Positions 1-9,335 of a DNA stretch of 64,000 bases are shown here, piece by piece. Positions within the stretch are counted from its first letter, which is position 1, and every line of letters begins with the position of its first letter. This DNA is from Limimaricola sp. (GTDB lineage: Bacteria > Pseudomonadota > Alphaproteobacteria > Rhodobacterales > Rhodobacteraceae). The stretch covers positions 498,501-562,500 of the forward strand of contig NZ_WGLM01000004.1 of the NCBI RefSeq assembly GCF_016125575.1, in the 5' to 3' direction. The notes beneath the pieces are model-generated. The model saw nothing but the letters and a program-made list of their open reading frames with translations, had not been told where the DNA came from and made no database searches. The position numbers were made by a program, and so were the translations under genes.

Positions 1-936
1 ATGCGCGTGGCCCTCGAAGGTGGTATTCGTCAGTTCAACGTCGAGAGCGAGCCCGAGATGGACGCGCTTAATGCCGTCGCGCTGTCGCTTGGCACCGTCG
101 CGCCCATCACCGTGCGGGTGAACCCGGATGTAGACGCGCGCACCCATGCGAAAATCGCCACCGGCAAGTCGGAGAACAAGTTCGGCATCCCGATTTCCCG
201 GGCCCGCGCAGTCTATGCCCATGCTGCCGGTTTGCCGGGGCTGAAAGTGGTCGGCATCGACGTGCATATCGGCAGCCAGCTGACCGAGCTTGAACCTTTC
301 GAATCGGCCTATCAGAAGGTCGCCGCGCTGGCGCTGGCGCTGCGTGCCGACGGGCACGAAATTTCGCGCCTCGACCTTGGCGGGGGGCTGGGCATTCCCT
401 ACGCTCGCTCCAATGTCGCGCCCCCGCTGCCCTCGGACTACGGCGCGCTGATCCGCCGCACCGTGGGAGATCTTGGCTGCGAGATCGAGATCGAGCCAGG
501 GCGGCTGATCGCCGGAAATGCGGGGATCCTGCTGACGCGGGTGATCTATGACAAGGCTGGCGAGGGGCGCGATTTCCTCATCGTCGATGCCGCGATGAAC
601 GACCTGATCCGCCCCGCCATGTACGACGCCCACCACGACATCGTCCCGGTGATCGAGCCTGACCCGGACCTTGACCCGCGAGCTTATGACGTGGTCGGCC
701 CGGTCTGCGAAACTGGCGATACCTTCGCGCGGGGCCGCATGCTGCCGCCGCTGGCGCCGGGTGATCTGGTCGCCTTCCGTTCTGCCGGAGCCTATGGCGC
801 GGTCATGGCCAGCGAATACAACTCTCGCCCGCTGGTGCCCGAGGTGCTGGTGCAGGGCGACCGTTTCGCGGTGATCCGCCGACGCCCGACATTTGACGAA
901 ATGCTGGCCCGCGATACCATTCCAGAATGGCTCTGA
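1..936 (+). CDS. lysA: Diaminopimelate decarboxylase, 3' part (gene cut by window edge)
   Basis: Catalyses the last step of lysine synthesis, PLP-dependent decarboxylation of meso-diaminopimelate to L-lysine, in the cytoplasm. The 311 residues visible match the C-terminal three quarters of LysA (family about 420 residues). HIGSQL, the glycine-rich phosphate-binding stretch DLGGGLGIPY, EPGR, the substrate-binding CETGD and the late GAYG..M.S.YN.RP segment all occur in order. The N-terminal barrel part with the PLP lysine lies before base 1, so the ATG at base 1 is an internal methionine and not the start. The next gene follows after 36 bp on the same strand. Confidence 0.95.
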   Translation: MRVALEGGIRQFNVESEPEMDALNAVALSLGTVAPITVRVNPDVDARTHAKIATGKSENKFGIPISRARAVYAHAAGLPGLKVVGIDVHIGSQLTELEPFESAYQKVAALALALRADGHEISRLDLGGGLGIPYARSNVAPPLPSDYGALIRRTVGDLGCEIEIEPGRLIAGNAGILLTRVIYDKAGEGRDFLIVDAAMNDLIRPAMYDAHHDIVPVIEPDPDLDPRAYDVVGPVCETGDTFARGRMLPPLAPGDLVAFRSAGAYGAVMASEYNSRPLVPEVLVQGDRFAVIRRRPTFDEMLARDTIPEWL

Positions 937-972
937 TATGCTAGGCTTCCTGGCAAGAACGGGAGAAAGTCA

Positions 973-3594
973 CTGAGCGACCCTACAGACCCCATCGCGC
1001 ATCTGCGCAGGCCTGTCCTGCTGACGCGGGCCGGCCTCGCCGCCGAACGGGCCGTTCGGGCGTTCTGGCCGTTCTGGACGACGCTTTTTGTCATCCTTGC
1101 TCCGCTGATGTTCGGCTGGCAGGATCTGTTGCCGCTGGAATTGGCATGGGCCGGTGTCGTGGTGGCCGCCGCGGCGTTGGTCGTGACGGCTGCGATCGGC
1201 CTGCGCCGCTTCCGCTGGCCCACCACGGACGAGGCGCTGGCGCGGCTCGATGCCAGCCTGCCGGGCCGTCCGCTGGCGGCGATGGCCGACACCCAGGCCA
1301 TCGGCCTGCGCGATCCGGCCTCGGCCGCGGTCTGGATGGCGCACAAGGCGCGGATGGCGGCGCGCACGCTGGGGGTTCGCGCGGTCGAACCGGATCTGCG
1401 CGTCTCGGCGCGTGATCCATACGGCCTGCGGTATCTGGCGCTGCTGTTTTTCATCACGGCGCTTCTCTTCGGGTCGTTCTGGCGTCTGGGAGAGCCGCCG
1501 GTTGCGCCCGGCGGCGTGCAGGTCGCCGCAGCCGGCCCCGCTTGGGAGGGCTGGATTCAGCCGCCCGCCTATACCGGCAAACCCTCGCTTTACCTTGCCG
1601 ATCAGCCACCGGGCCGTCTCGCGGTGCCAGTGGGCAGCACCATTACCTTGCGGCTTTACGGCGACGTGGGCGCGCTGACCGTGGCCGAAACCGTGTCTGG
1701 GCGCACGGGGGAGGTGGGCAGCGCCAGCGACCCGCAACAGACCTTCAACGTGACGCAGGCTGGCACCCTTTCCATCGACGGGGCCGAGGGCGCGAAATGG
1801 AACGTGGTGACCGTGCCCGACCAGCCGCCAAGCGTTACCGTCACCGGCCCGGTTTCGGCCGATGCCAAGGGTCAGATGACGCTGCCTTTCAGCGCCAAGG
1901 ACGATTACGGCGTGCGCGCGGGAAGTGCGACCATCGCGCTGGATCTGTCCGCTGTCGACCGCCGCTATGGCCTGGCCACCGAACCTGATCCGCGTCCCGC
2001 GCTGGTGCTGGACCTGCCGATGCCGATTTCCGGTGACCGCGCCGCCTTTGACGAGGCACTGATCGAGAACCTCAGCGAGGATCCGTTGGCAAACCTGCCC
2101 GTCACCGTCACCTTGCAGGTCACCGATGCCGCCGGCCAGACCGGGAGTGCTGCACCGCAAAAGATGGTCTTGCCCGGCCGTCGCTTCTTCCAGCCGATCG
2201 CCCGCGCGGTCATCGAACAGCGGCGCGATCTGTTGTGGGCCAAGGCCAACGCGCCGCAGGTGGCCGAGCTTCTGCGCGCCGTAATGAACCGGCCCGATGG
2301 GTTCTTCCCGAACGAAACCACTTACCTGCGCCTGAAGGTCACCATCGCGGACCTTGAGAAATACACCGCCGCCGGGCTGACTGACGCCAACCAGACCGAG
2401 ATTGCCAAGTCGCTTTGGGATCTTGCCGTGCAGCTGGAAGACGGCACGCTGGCAGACGCCCGTGCCCGTCTGCAACGCGCGCAGGACCGGTTGGCCGAGG
2501 CGATGAAAAACGGCGCCAGCGATGCAGAAATCGCAGCCCTGATGCAAGAACTGCGCGACGCGATTGACGCCTATACCAACATGCTGGCGCAGAACGCGCA
2601 GCCCGGTCAGGACCAGACCGATCAGCCACAATCGGCCCAGAACGATGCAACGCAGATCACCCGCGATCAGCTGCAGGCGATGATGGACCGCATTCAGGAG
2701 CTGATGCAGGAAGGCAAGATGGCCGAGGCCCAGCAATTGATGGACCAGCTCAACCAGTTGATGGAGAACCTGCAGGTGACGCTGGGCAACGGGCAGGGCA
2801 ACGGCCCGCCGACGCCCGGCCAGCAGTCGATGCAGAACCTCCAGCAAACCCTGCGCGATCAGCAGGGCCTGTCCGACCGGGCCTTCCGTGACTTGCAGGA
2901 CCAGTTCAACGGCGGCCAACAGGGCCAGCAGCAGCCCGGCCAGCCGGGCCAGCGGCCCGGCCAGCAACAGGGTCAGCAACAGGGTCAGCAACCGGGGCAG
3001 GGTGGCCAGCAGGGGCAGGCACCCGGCATCGGCGCCAATCCACAGGATGGACAGCAGCAGGGCAACGGCGCGGGCGGCGAATCGCTTGGTCAAAGCCTTG
3101 CCGACCGCCAGCAGGCGCTCCGGCAGGAATTGCAGCGCCAGCAGCAGGCCCTGCCGGGCATGACCGGCGATCAGGCCGACGCCGCGCGCCGCGCGCTCGA
3201 TCAGGCCGGCCGCGCGATGGACGGGGCCGAACAGGCCTTGCGCGACGGCAATCTTGCCGACGCCATCGACAAACAGGCACAGGCGATGAACGCGCTGCGC
3301 GAAGGGTTGCGCAACCTTGGTCAGGCGCTGGCGCAGAACGGTGGAGATCAGCCTCAGGGGCAGGGCGCTCAGCCCGGTCAGGCCACCGGCAAGATCGAGC
3401 CGTCGCGCCGTGACCCGCTGGGGCGCCAACTGGGCGACAGCGGCCAGTACGGCACGTCCGAGAACATGTTGCAGGGTCCCGACATCTATCGGCAGGCGCA
3501 AAATCTGCTTGATGAGATTCGCCGCCGTGCGGCCGAACAGAACCGCCCGGATGCCGAGCTGAATTACCTCAAGCGGTTGCTACAGCAGTTCTAG
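973..3594 (+). CDS. TIGR02302 (DUF4175) family membrane protein, probable CTG start
   Basis: Alphaproteobacterial family of unknown function, often found beside lysA. Two hydrophobic segments (about residues 25-75) and a third near 155-175 are followed by a long predicted extracytoplasmic part. About residues 480-830 are Gln/Gly/Pro-rich with helical stretches. In-frame coding runs back from the first ATG (1108) to a CTG at 973, which has GGGAGA seven bases upstream. The added 45 residues contain conserved-looking sequence and half of the first membrane segment, so CTG is preferred, giving 873 residues. If CTG is not used, the start is 1108 (828 residues). The stop overlaps the convergent next gene within CTAG. 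Confidence 0.85.
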   Translation: MSDPTDPIAHLRRPVLLTRAGLAAERAVRAFWPFWTTLFVILAPLMFGWQDLLPLELAWAGVVVAAAALVVTAAIGLRRFRWPTTDEALARLDASLPGRPLAAMADTQAIGLRDPASAAVWMAHKARMAARTLGVRAVEPDLRVSARDPYGLRYLALLFFITALLFGSFWRLGEPPVAPGGVQVAAAGPAWEGWIQPPAYTGKPSLYLADQPPGRLAVPVGSTITLRLYGDVGALTVAETVSGRTGEVGSASDPQQTFNVTQAGTLSIDGAEGAKWNVVTVPDQPPSVTVTGPVSADAKGQMTLPFSAKDDYGVRAGSATIALDLSAVDRRYGLATEPDPRPALVLDLPMPISGDRAAFDEALIENLSEDPLANLPVTVTLQVTDAAGQTGSAAPQKMVLPGRRFFQPIARAVIEQRRDLLWAKANAPQVAELLRAVMNRPDGFFPNETTYLRLKVTIADLEKYTAAGLTDANQTEIAKSLWDLAVQLEDGTLADARARLQRAQDRLAEAMKNGASDAEIAALMQELRDAIDAYTNMLAQNAQPGQDQTDQPQSAQNDATQITRDQLQAMMDRIQELMQEGKMAEAQQLMDQLNQLMENLQVTLGNGQGNGPPTPGQQSMQNLQQTLRDQQGLSDRAFRDLQDQFNGGQQGQQQPGQPGQRPGQQQGQQQGQQPGQGGQQGQAPGIGANPQDGQQQGNGAGGESLGQSLADRQQALRQELQRQQQALPGMTGDQADAARRALDQAGRAMDGAEQALRDGNLADAIDKQAQAMNALREGLRNLGQALAQNGGDQPQGQGAQPGQATGKIEPSRRDPLGRQLGDSGQYGTSENMLQGPDIYRQAQNLLDEIRRRAAEQNRPDAELNYLKRLLQQF

Positions 3595-4598
3595 CTTCCG
3601 GGCCCGTCCGGTTGCGAGGGGCCAAGGCGCTGCGTCAGGGCCATCATCTGCTGGTCCAGCCAGGCACGTCCCTGGTCGACCGTGCTGACATAGACGCGCA
3701 TCACAGGGGCCGCCGCCGGCACTGCCGCGACGATCCTGTCAGACGTGCTGTAGGCCAGCGTCAACAGCGCCGCGGCCATCAACACGGTCGAGAAGCCAAG
3801 GCGAAAACCGCGTCCGCCATTGCCGCTCGGGGTCGCGGCGGTATCGGTGCTGTTTTTCTCGCCGGTCGGGCGCAGGGTGGAGTTGATCTGTTCGATGTCC
3901 GGCAGACGGTTGCGCCGTGCACTTTCGCCACCCGGTTCGGGCGCCGGCGGCTCCTCCGTCGTGGTGGTGGAACTGGCGCCGGCCGCCTCTTCTCCGCGCA
4001 AACGGGCCATGCGGCGGCGCGCCTCGTCGGCGCGGCGGCTGTTGAGGTCCGCCGTGGGCAGGCCCAACTCGTCTTGCGTCTGCAGGCCGGTTGCGGCCTC
4101 TGCCTGCCGCTGGGCCGCCTCGCGCGCGGCCTCCTCGCGCAGCACCTGCGCGACATCGGGGTCGATCGCCTTGCGCTGTTGCGGTGGCTGCTGTTGCGCT
4201 GGCGGCGCGGCGTCGGGCGGCATCTTGGGCGGAGGTGACTCCTCGCTCTGCCCACCCATCGCCCGGCCAATCGCCGCGACCACGTCATCTTCGCTGTCGG
4301 TGCTGTCCTCTTGCGCCGCGGCTGGCGGCGGCGCAGCCGGTTCGGCGGGCGCGTCGGGCGCGTCGGGCGCGTCGGGGGCTGGCGGCGGGGCCAATTCCTC
4401 TTCCGACAGGTCTTCGTCGAAAATATCATCCTCGGGCGGAACTGCGGGCGGCGCGGCCTCAACCTCGGTCGCTGCCTGACCGCTCTGGGCGAACCATGTA
4501 TGACCGCAACTTGAACATTGCACGTCGCGGCCCGACGCCGGGATCACGTCATCCGCCACTTCGTATTGTGCGCCGCAATTGGGGCAGATCAACCTCAT
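3591..4598 (-). CDS. MJ0042-type zinc-ribbon membrane protein
   Basis: Protein of 335 residues. The N-terminus has two CxxC pairs (CPNC at 5-8 and CSSC at 28-31), the zinc-ribbon known as MJ0042/zinc_ribbon_4. A long acidic, Ala/Pro-rich region with DAP repeats follows, then a single membrane segment near residues 268-290 and a short C-terminal domain. The layout suggests a cytoplasmic zinc finger tethered to the inner membrane. The function is not known. It diverges from ftsE over a 193-bp gap and is convergent with the TIGR02302 gene, sharing 4 bp. Confidence 0.85.
   Translation of the reverse strand: MRLICPNCGAQYEVADDVIPASGRDVQCSSCGHTWFAQSGQAATEVEAAPPAVPPEDDIFDEDLSEEELAPPPAPDAPDAPDAPAEPAAPPPAAAQEDSTDSEDDVVAAIGRAMGGQSEESPPPKMPPDAAPPAQQQPPQQRKAIDPDVAQVLREEAAREAAQRQAEAATGLQTQDELGLPTADLNSRRADEARRRMARLRGEEAAGASSTTTTEEPPAPEPGGESARRNRLPDIEQINSTLRPTGEKNSTDTAATPSGNGGRGFRLGFSTVLMAAALLTLAYSTSDRIVAAVPAAAPVMRVYVSTVDQGRAWLDQQMMALTQRLGPSQPDGPGS
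4347..4373. repeat. Three perfect 9-bp tandem repeats inside the zinc-ribbon gene
   Basis: Three head-to-tail copies of GGGCGCGTC. On the coding strand they encode an Asp-Ala-Pro tripeptide repeat in the disordered linker. Copy number could vary without a frameshift. Confidence 0.9.
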
Positions 4599-4791
4599 TG
4601 CGCGTTACCTTCCTGCCTATGCCTGCCGGAGCTTTGCGCATCCGTTGACATGTTCTAGCAACCATTCGGCCCGGCGCAAAGCATTAGCGCCGGCGGCACG
4701 CCGCCCATGCGCTGGCCCGACGCGCCGGCAGGGCGATTGAAACCGGGGGGCGAATTGGGCACAAGTGCCGGGAAGAACCCGGAGCGCGCGC

Positions 4792-5466
4792 GTGATCGAG
4801 CTTGAGAATGTGGCCTACAGCTATGGCGGCGCCGAGCTTTTCGCCGAGGTATCGCTGGCCATCACGCCCGGCTCGTTCCATTTCCTCACCGGCCCGTCCG
4901 GCGCAGGCAAGACGACTTTCCTGAAACTTTGCTACGGTGATCTGACTGCGACAGCCGGGCGCGTTGGCCTGTTCGGCAAGGACCGGCGCGACATGACCCG
5001 TGACGACGTGGCACTCGCCCGTCGCCGTATAGGTGTTGTCCATCAGGACTGTCAGTTTCTCGACCACCTGCCGCTGGCCGAAAACGTGGCCCTGCCGCTC
5101 AGCGTCTCGGGACGCACCGCCGAGGCGGACGGAAACCTGAACGATCTGCTGGCCTGGGTCGGCCTTGCCGCACAGGCGCGCCAGTTGCCGCCGCAGCTGT
5201 CGGGGGGCGAACGGCAGCGTGCCGCGCTGGCGCGCGCTGTCATCATGTCGCCCGACCTGATCATCGCAGATGAGCCCACGGGCAACATCGACTGGGAGAT
5301 GTCACAGCGCCTGCTGACGCTGCTGGTCGAATTGAACCGCATGGGCAAGGCCGTGATGATCGCCACCCATGACCTCAATCTCATCCGTGCCGCCAAGGCG
5401 CAGGTCTCTGCCCGCGTGCTGCGCCTGCGGGGCGCGCGTCTTGTTGCTGCGGGGGCCGAGTTGTGA
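4792..5466 (+). CDS. ftsE: Cell division ATP-binding protein FtsE
   Basis: ATPase of the FtsEX complex, which couples septal ring assembly to activation of peptidoglycan hydrolases at the inner membrane. From the GTG at 4792 (GGAG at 4781) the protein has 224 residues. It has Walker A GPSGAGKT at 34-41, signature LSGGE at 136-140, Walker B LIIADEP at 156-162 and a switch histidine in ATHD. A longer reading from 4765 adds nine residues unlike the family. The stop overlaps the ftsX start by 4 bp, indicating translational coupling. Confidence 0.95.
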   Translation: MIELENVAYSYGGAELFAEVSLAITPGSFHFLTGPSGAGKTTFLKLCYGDLTATAGRVGLFGKDRRDMTRDDVALARRRIGVVHQDCQFLDHLPLAENVALPLSVSGRTAEADGNLNDLLAWVGLAAQARQLPPQLSGGERQRAALARAVIMSPDLIIADEPTGNIDWEMSQRLLTLLVELNRMGKAVMIATHDLNLIRAAKAQVSARVLRLRGARLVAAGAEL

Positions 5467-6368
5467 GGGTCGAGATCGGGCGTGTCCTGTCGCTGATGGT
5501 GGGCGACCCGGAGGCGGATCGCGCCGTGCCACCGACCGGCTTCACCGCATGGCTGACGCTGTTCACCGCGGGGGCGATGGCGTTCCTCACGGTTTTCGCG
5601 CTGGCGCTGTCGCTGGCCACCGGCCGGCTGGCCGATCGCTGGTCCTCCGAACTGGCGCGCACGGCGACGCTGCGCATCTCGGCGCCGCCCGATCAGGTGG
5701 CGGCCCAGACGCGCGCGGCGCTGAAGGTGCTACAGGAAACCCCCGGCATCGCCACCGCCCGCGCCATGACAGAGGCCGAGCAGAAGGCCCTGCTGGAGCC
5801 GTGGTTCGGCCCCGACCTGCCGCTGGATACGCTGCCGCTGCCGCAACTGATCGAGATCACCGAGACCGCGCAGGGCTATGACGCGACCGGCCTGCGCGCG
5901 CGGCTGCAGGCCGAGGTGCCGGGCGCGGTGCTGGACGATCACACCCGCTGGCGCGAGCCACTGGTCGCCGCCGCGAGCCGCCTGCGCACGCTGGGCTTTG
6001 CCGCCATCGCGCTGATCGCGGCCTCGACCGCGGCGATGATCACGCTGGCCGCGCGTGCCGCGCTGGCCGCCAATGCGCAGGTCATCCGGGTGTTGCGGCT
6101 GGTGGGCGCGCGCGATGTCTACATCGCCCGCGCTTTCGTGCGCCGCTTCACGCTGCGCGCGCTGGCAGGCGCGGCAGCAGGCACCGTGGCCGGCATGGTG
6201 GCGATCTGGCTGTTGCCGCCGGCCGCACCTGCCGGCGGATTCCTGACAGGCCTTGGCTTTCAGGGCGCGGGCTGGCTCTGGCCGTTGGTCATTCCGCCTC
6301 TGGCCGCTATCGTGGCTTTCGCGGCCACGCGCGCCGCGGCGCTGCGGACGCTGAGGAAACAGACATGA
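5463..6368 (+). CDS. ftsX: Cell division protein FtsX
   Basis: Membrane partner of FtsE. The 301 residues show one membrane segment after a short cytoplasmic tail (about 30-55), a large periplasmic loop to about residue 165, then three hydrophobic segments, the FtsX/MacB-type permease layout. The GTG start overlaps the ftsE stop (GTGA) and the stop overlaps the plsC start (ATGA), so ftsE-ftsX-plsC form one operon. Confidence 0.93.
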   Translation: MRVEIGRVLSLMVGDPEADRAVPPTGFTAWLTLFTAGAMAFLTVFALALSLATGRLADRWSSELARTATLRISAPPDQVAAQTRAALKVLQETPGIATARAMTEAEQKALLEPWFGPDLPLDTLPLPQLIEITETAQGYDATGLRARLQAEVPGAVLDDHTRWREPLVAAASRLRTLGFAAIALIAASTAAMITLAARAALAANAQVIRVLRLVGARDVYIARAFVRRFTLRALAGAAAGTVAGMVAIWLLPPAAPAGGFLTGLGFQGAGWLWPLVIPPLAAIVAFAATRAAALRTLRKQT

Positions 6369-7108
6369 GATATGCCTTGCAATGGCTGCGCTCGCTGCTG
6401 TTCATCGTGCTGATCTATGGCGCGATGCTGCCTTATGCGCTGGCCTATCTGCCATGGGCCATTGTCAGCCCGCGCGGGGCCACTGCCGCCGCGCATGGCT
6501 GGTGCGGCTTTGTGAAATTCGCCGCGCGCTGGCTGGTGGGCATTCGCACCGAGGTGCGCGGCACACCGCCCACGGGCGAGGTGATGATCGCGGCCAAGCA
6601 CCAGTCCTTTCTCGACATTATCCTGATCTACTCGGCCGTGCCACGCGGCAAGTTCATCATGAAGCGCGAGCTGATTTGGGCGCCGATCCTTGGCCAATAC
6701 GCGCTGCGGTTGGGCTGCGTTCCGGTCGACCGGGGCAAGCGCGGCGCGGCGATCAAGAAGATGGTGGCCGATGTCGCCGCCGGTCGCGCCCTGCCGGGGC
6801 AACTCATCATCTACCCGCAGGGCACGCGGATCCCGCCGGGCGTCAAGGCACCCTACAAGATCGGCACCGGCATTCTTTATCAGGAACTGGCACAAGACTG
6901 TGTGCCGGTCGCCTGCAACGTGGGCCTGCTGTGGCCCAAGCGCGGCATCTATCGCAAGCCGGGGCTTGCCACGGTCGAGTTTCTACCGCCGATCCCCCCC
7001 GGCCTGCCCACCGCCGCCTTCATGAAGCGGCTGGAGGACGCGGTCGAGGGCCGGTCCAACGCGCTGATGGCTGAGGCCGGGTTCCATCCCGACGAGGCCG
7101 CCGCGTGA
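6365..7108 (+). CDS. plsC: 1-acyl-sn-glycerol-3-phosphate acyltransferase
   Basis: Transfers an acyl chain to lysophosphatidic acid to make phosphatidic acid at the inner membrane. The 247 residues have an N-terminal hydrophobic segment and the acyltransferase motif HQSFLD (H79, D84). The second conserved block reads YPQGTR near residue 150 where most family members have EGTR. Last gene of the ftsEX operon by 4-bp overlap. Confidence 0.92.
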   Translation: MRYALQWLRSLLFIVLIYGAMLPYALAYLPWAIVSPRGATAAAHGWCGFVKFAARWLVGIRTEVRGTPPTGEVMIAAKHQSFLDIILIYSAVPRGKFIMKRELIWAPILGQYALRLGCVPVDRGKRGAAIKKMVADVAAGRALPGQLIIYPQGTRIPPGVKAPYKIGTGILYQELAQDCVPVACNVGLLWPKRGIYRKPGLATVEFLPPIPPGLPTAAFMKRLEDAVEGRSNALMAEAGFHPDEAAA

Positions 7109-7136
7109 ACGGTCGAGCCCGGGCGAAAGGAAAGCA

Positions 7137-7739
7137 ATGACGCCGATAACCGACATTGCCGCACTCGAAGCGCTCTATGGCGCGCCCAGCAAGGCGGCGC
7201 TGATCAAGGTCGCAAGGCGGATGACGCCGGAATACCGCCGCTGGATCATGGCCTCGCGGTTCTGCATCCTGTCTACGGTCGGGCCCGAGGGGACTGATGC
7301 CAGTCCGCGCGGCGACGATGGCCCTGTCGTTCAGGAACTGGACGCGCAAACGCTGCTTCTGCCCGACTGGCGCGGCAACAACCGCCTCGATTCGCTGCGC
7401 AACATCGTCCGCGACGGGCGGGTCAGCCTGATGTTCATGGTCCCCGGCTCGACCAACGTGATCCGTGTGAACGGCCAAGCGGTGCTGACCGAGGATACTG
7501 CGTTGCGTGCCCGCTTCACCCGCGAGGGGGCGACACCGCGTACCGTCATCGTCGTCACCATCGCCGAGATCTACAGCCAATGCGCCCGGGCCATCATGCG
7601 CGCCCGTCTCTGGACCGGTGGCGACCAAAGCGCTGGCTTGCCGACAATGGGCGAAATCCTTGCCGCGATGGAACAGGGCTTCGACGGGCAGGCCTATGAC
7701 GAGGAATGGCCCGACCGCGCGGCGCGCTCGATGTGGTAG
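7137..7739 (+). CDS. Pyridoxamine 5'-phosphate oxidase-fold protein
   Basis: A 200-residue protein of the PPOX-like split-barrel family, which binds FMN or a related cofactor. The signature is the stretch around residues 35-100 (ASRFCILSTVG, then SPRGDDGP, LLLPDWRGNN, SLRNI, VSLMFMVPG). The C-terminal end with C.RAI.RA and W matches the MSMEG_1061-like subgroup. The substrate is unknown. GAAAGG lies just before the ATG. One base separates its stop from that of the convergent gene. Confidence 0.85.
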   Translation: MTPITDIAALEALYGAPSKAALIKVARRMTPEYRRWIMASRFCILSTVGPEGTDASPRGDDGPVVQELDAQTLLLPDWRGNNRLDSLRNIVRDGRVSLMFMVPGSTNVIRVNGQAVLTEDTALRARFTREGATPRTVIVVTIAEIYSQCARAIMRARLWTGGDQSAGLPTMGEILAAMEQGFDGQAYDEEWPDRAARSMW

Positions 7740-7740
7740 T

Positions 7741-8241
7741 TCAGCCCATCAGGCAGTCGGAGACCTTTACGTCGACCACGATATAGGTGCCGGGGCCGTA
7801 ATCCTGCCCGCCGACGTTGATGAACAGCTTCGAGCCTTCGGTGAACACGTCGTCCGGTTTCAGCGCGACCGTCGACAGGGTCGGATTTGGCGCGGCCCCG
7901 GTGAACAGAACGCAATCCACCAGAAAATCAAGTATGTAGCCATTGAACGTGGCCTCCGGGAAATGCCCGGGTTCGCCATCAGGATAGGTGATGGCGATGC
8001 GGTTTTCCGAGATATCCACGACCGACGGCACAAGATCCCAGCCGTTCTGCACCCCCTCGGGGCCAAGCCCGTATTCCACGCCCGGCCCCACCGTCGCCGG
8101 GTGGCGTTCCCCGGAGAAAAGCGGCGCGGCACGATCCTGCCAGACCATCGCGCCAAAGGTCACCGCCCGGCCCATCAGCCCGTCCGCCGCCGCCGGCCCG
8201 GCCGCCAGCGCGATGGCCAGCGCCGCGGCGGCGCGGATCAT
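7741..8241 (-). CDS. Secreted protein of unknown function
   Basis: A 166-residue protein with a clear signal peptide (hydrophobic residues 2-18, cleavage after AAA in GPAAADG). I do not recognise a domain in the mature part, which has two cysteines. Its start overlaps the accA stop by 4 bp (TCAT), so it is probably transcribed with accA. The coupling looks positional rather than functional. Confidence 0.75.
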   Translation of the reverse strand: MIRAAAALAIALAAGPAAADGLMGRAVTFGAMVWQDRAAPLFSGERHPATVGPGVEYGLGPEGVQNGWDLVPSVVDISENRIAITYPDGEPGHFPEATFNGYILDFLVDCVLFTGAAPNPTLSTVALKPDDVFTEGSKLFINVGGQDYGPGTYIVVDVKVSDCLMG

Positions 8242-9200
8242 GCGGCCAGGCCCTTGGTGCCCAGCCCGAGGTACTTCTTGCGCCGCTCGTCGCGGATCTG
8301 CTTGCGCGACTTGTTCTTGAGCTGGTCGAGCATGCCATCAAGGGCGCGGCCGACACTGCCGATCGCGGCAATGCTGTCGCGATGCGCGCCGCCCACCGGC
8401 TCCTTGATGATCTGGTCGCAGACACCCAGTTCGCGCAGGTTCTGCGCGGTCAAACGAAGCGCCTCGGCGGCCTCCTTCATCTTGTCGGCATCTTTCCACA
8501 GGATCGAGGCGCAGCCCTCGGGCGAGATCACCGAGTAGATCGAATGTTCCAGCATCGCCACCTTGTCGGCCGTGGCGAAGGCCACCGCGCCGCCCGATCC
8601 GCCCTCGCCGATGATGACGCTGATCATCGGCACGCCGATCTGCAGACATTTCTCGGTTGCGCGGGCGATCGCCTCGGACTGGCCGCGCTCCTCGGCGCCC
8701 TTGCCGGGATAGGCGCCGGGGGTGTCCACCAGGGTGATCACCGGCAGGTTGAACCGGTCGGCCAGATCCATCAGGCGGATCGCCTTGCGGTAGCCCTCGG
8801 GCCGGGCCATGCCGAAATTGTGTTCGATCCGGCTTTTGGTGTCGTTGCCCTTCTCATGGCCGATCACCACCACGGGCCGCCCGTTGAACCGCGCCAGCCC
8901 GCCCATCACTGCGTGGTCGTCGGCAAAGTTCCGGTCGCCGGCCAGCGGCGTGTATTCGGTGAAAAGCCCCGCAATGTAGTCCTTGCAATGCGGCCGGTCG
9001 GGATGGCGCGCCACCATGCATTTGCGCCACGGATCAAGGTTGGAATAAAGCGAGACCAGCAGATCCGACGCCTTCTTGTCCAGCGCGGCGGCCTCCTTCT
9101 CGATGTCCATGCCTTCGTTGGCGCGGGCCATCGCCCGCAACTCCTCGGCCTTGCCCTCGATCTCGGCGAGAGGTTTCTCGAAGTCCAGGTAATTGGTCAT
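8238..9200 (-). CDS. accA: Acetyl-CoA carboxylase carboxyltransferase subunit alpha
   Basis: Alpha subunit of the carboxyltransferase that makes malonyl-CoA for fatty acid synthesis, partner of AccD. The start chosen gives 320 residues beginning [15 protein letters not shown], as usual in the family. Earlier in-frame codons add 18 unrelated residues. Conserved blocks include [23 protein letters not shown], the glycine-rich [26 protein letters not shown] and [15 protein letters not shown]. Confidence 0.97.
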   Translation of the reverse strand: MTNYLDFEKPLAEIEGKAEELRAMARANEGMDIEKEAAALDKKASDLLVSLYSNLDPWRKCMVARHPDRPHCKDYIAGLFTEYTPLAGDRNFADDHAVMGGLARFNGRPVVVIGHEKGNDTKSRIEHNFGMARPEGYRKAIRLMDLADRFNLPVITLVDTPGAYPGKGAEERGQSEAIARATEKCLQIGVPMISVIIGEGGSGGAVAFATADKVAMLEHSIYSVISPEGCASILWKDADKMKEAAEALRLTAQNLRELGVCDQIIKEPVGGAHRDSIAAIGSVGRALDGMLDQLKNKSRKQIRDERRKKYLGLGTKGLAA

Positions 9201-9335
9201 GCATGCGCTCCGATGGGTTGGCCCGATATAAGGCCCAGCGGGGCCAACATGCAACTCGCGCCAGCGCGCGGCGGGGCTTGACGGGCATGGTCACATGGCC
9301 GAAACCGCTGCCAGCCCCAGCCAAGGAGACCGCCC

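Noticed and set aside
970-3501. 843-residue open frame on the minus strand
   Set aside because: It mirrors the TIGR02302 gene, has shadow composition rich in Leu/Arg/Gly, and no recognisable domain. High G+C makes such antisense frames common.
4645-4650. TTGACA between the zinc-ribbon and ftsE genes
   Set aside because: No acceptable -10 box lies 16-18 bp away on the same strand.
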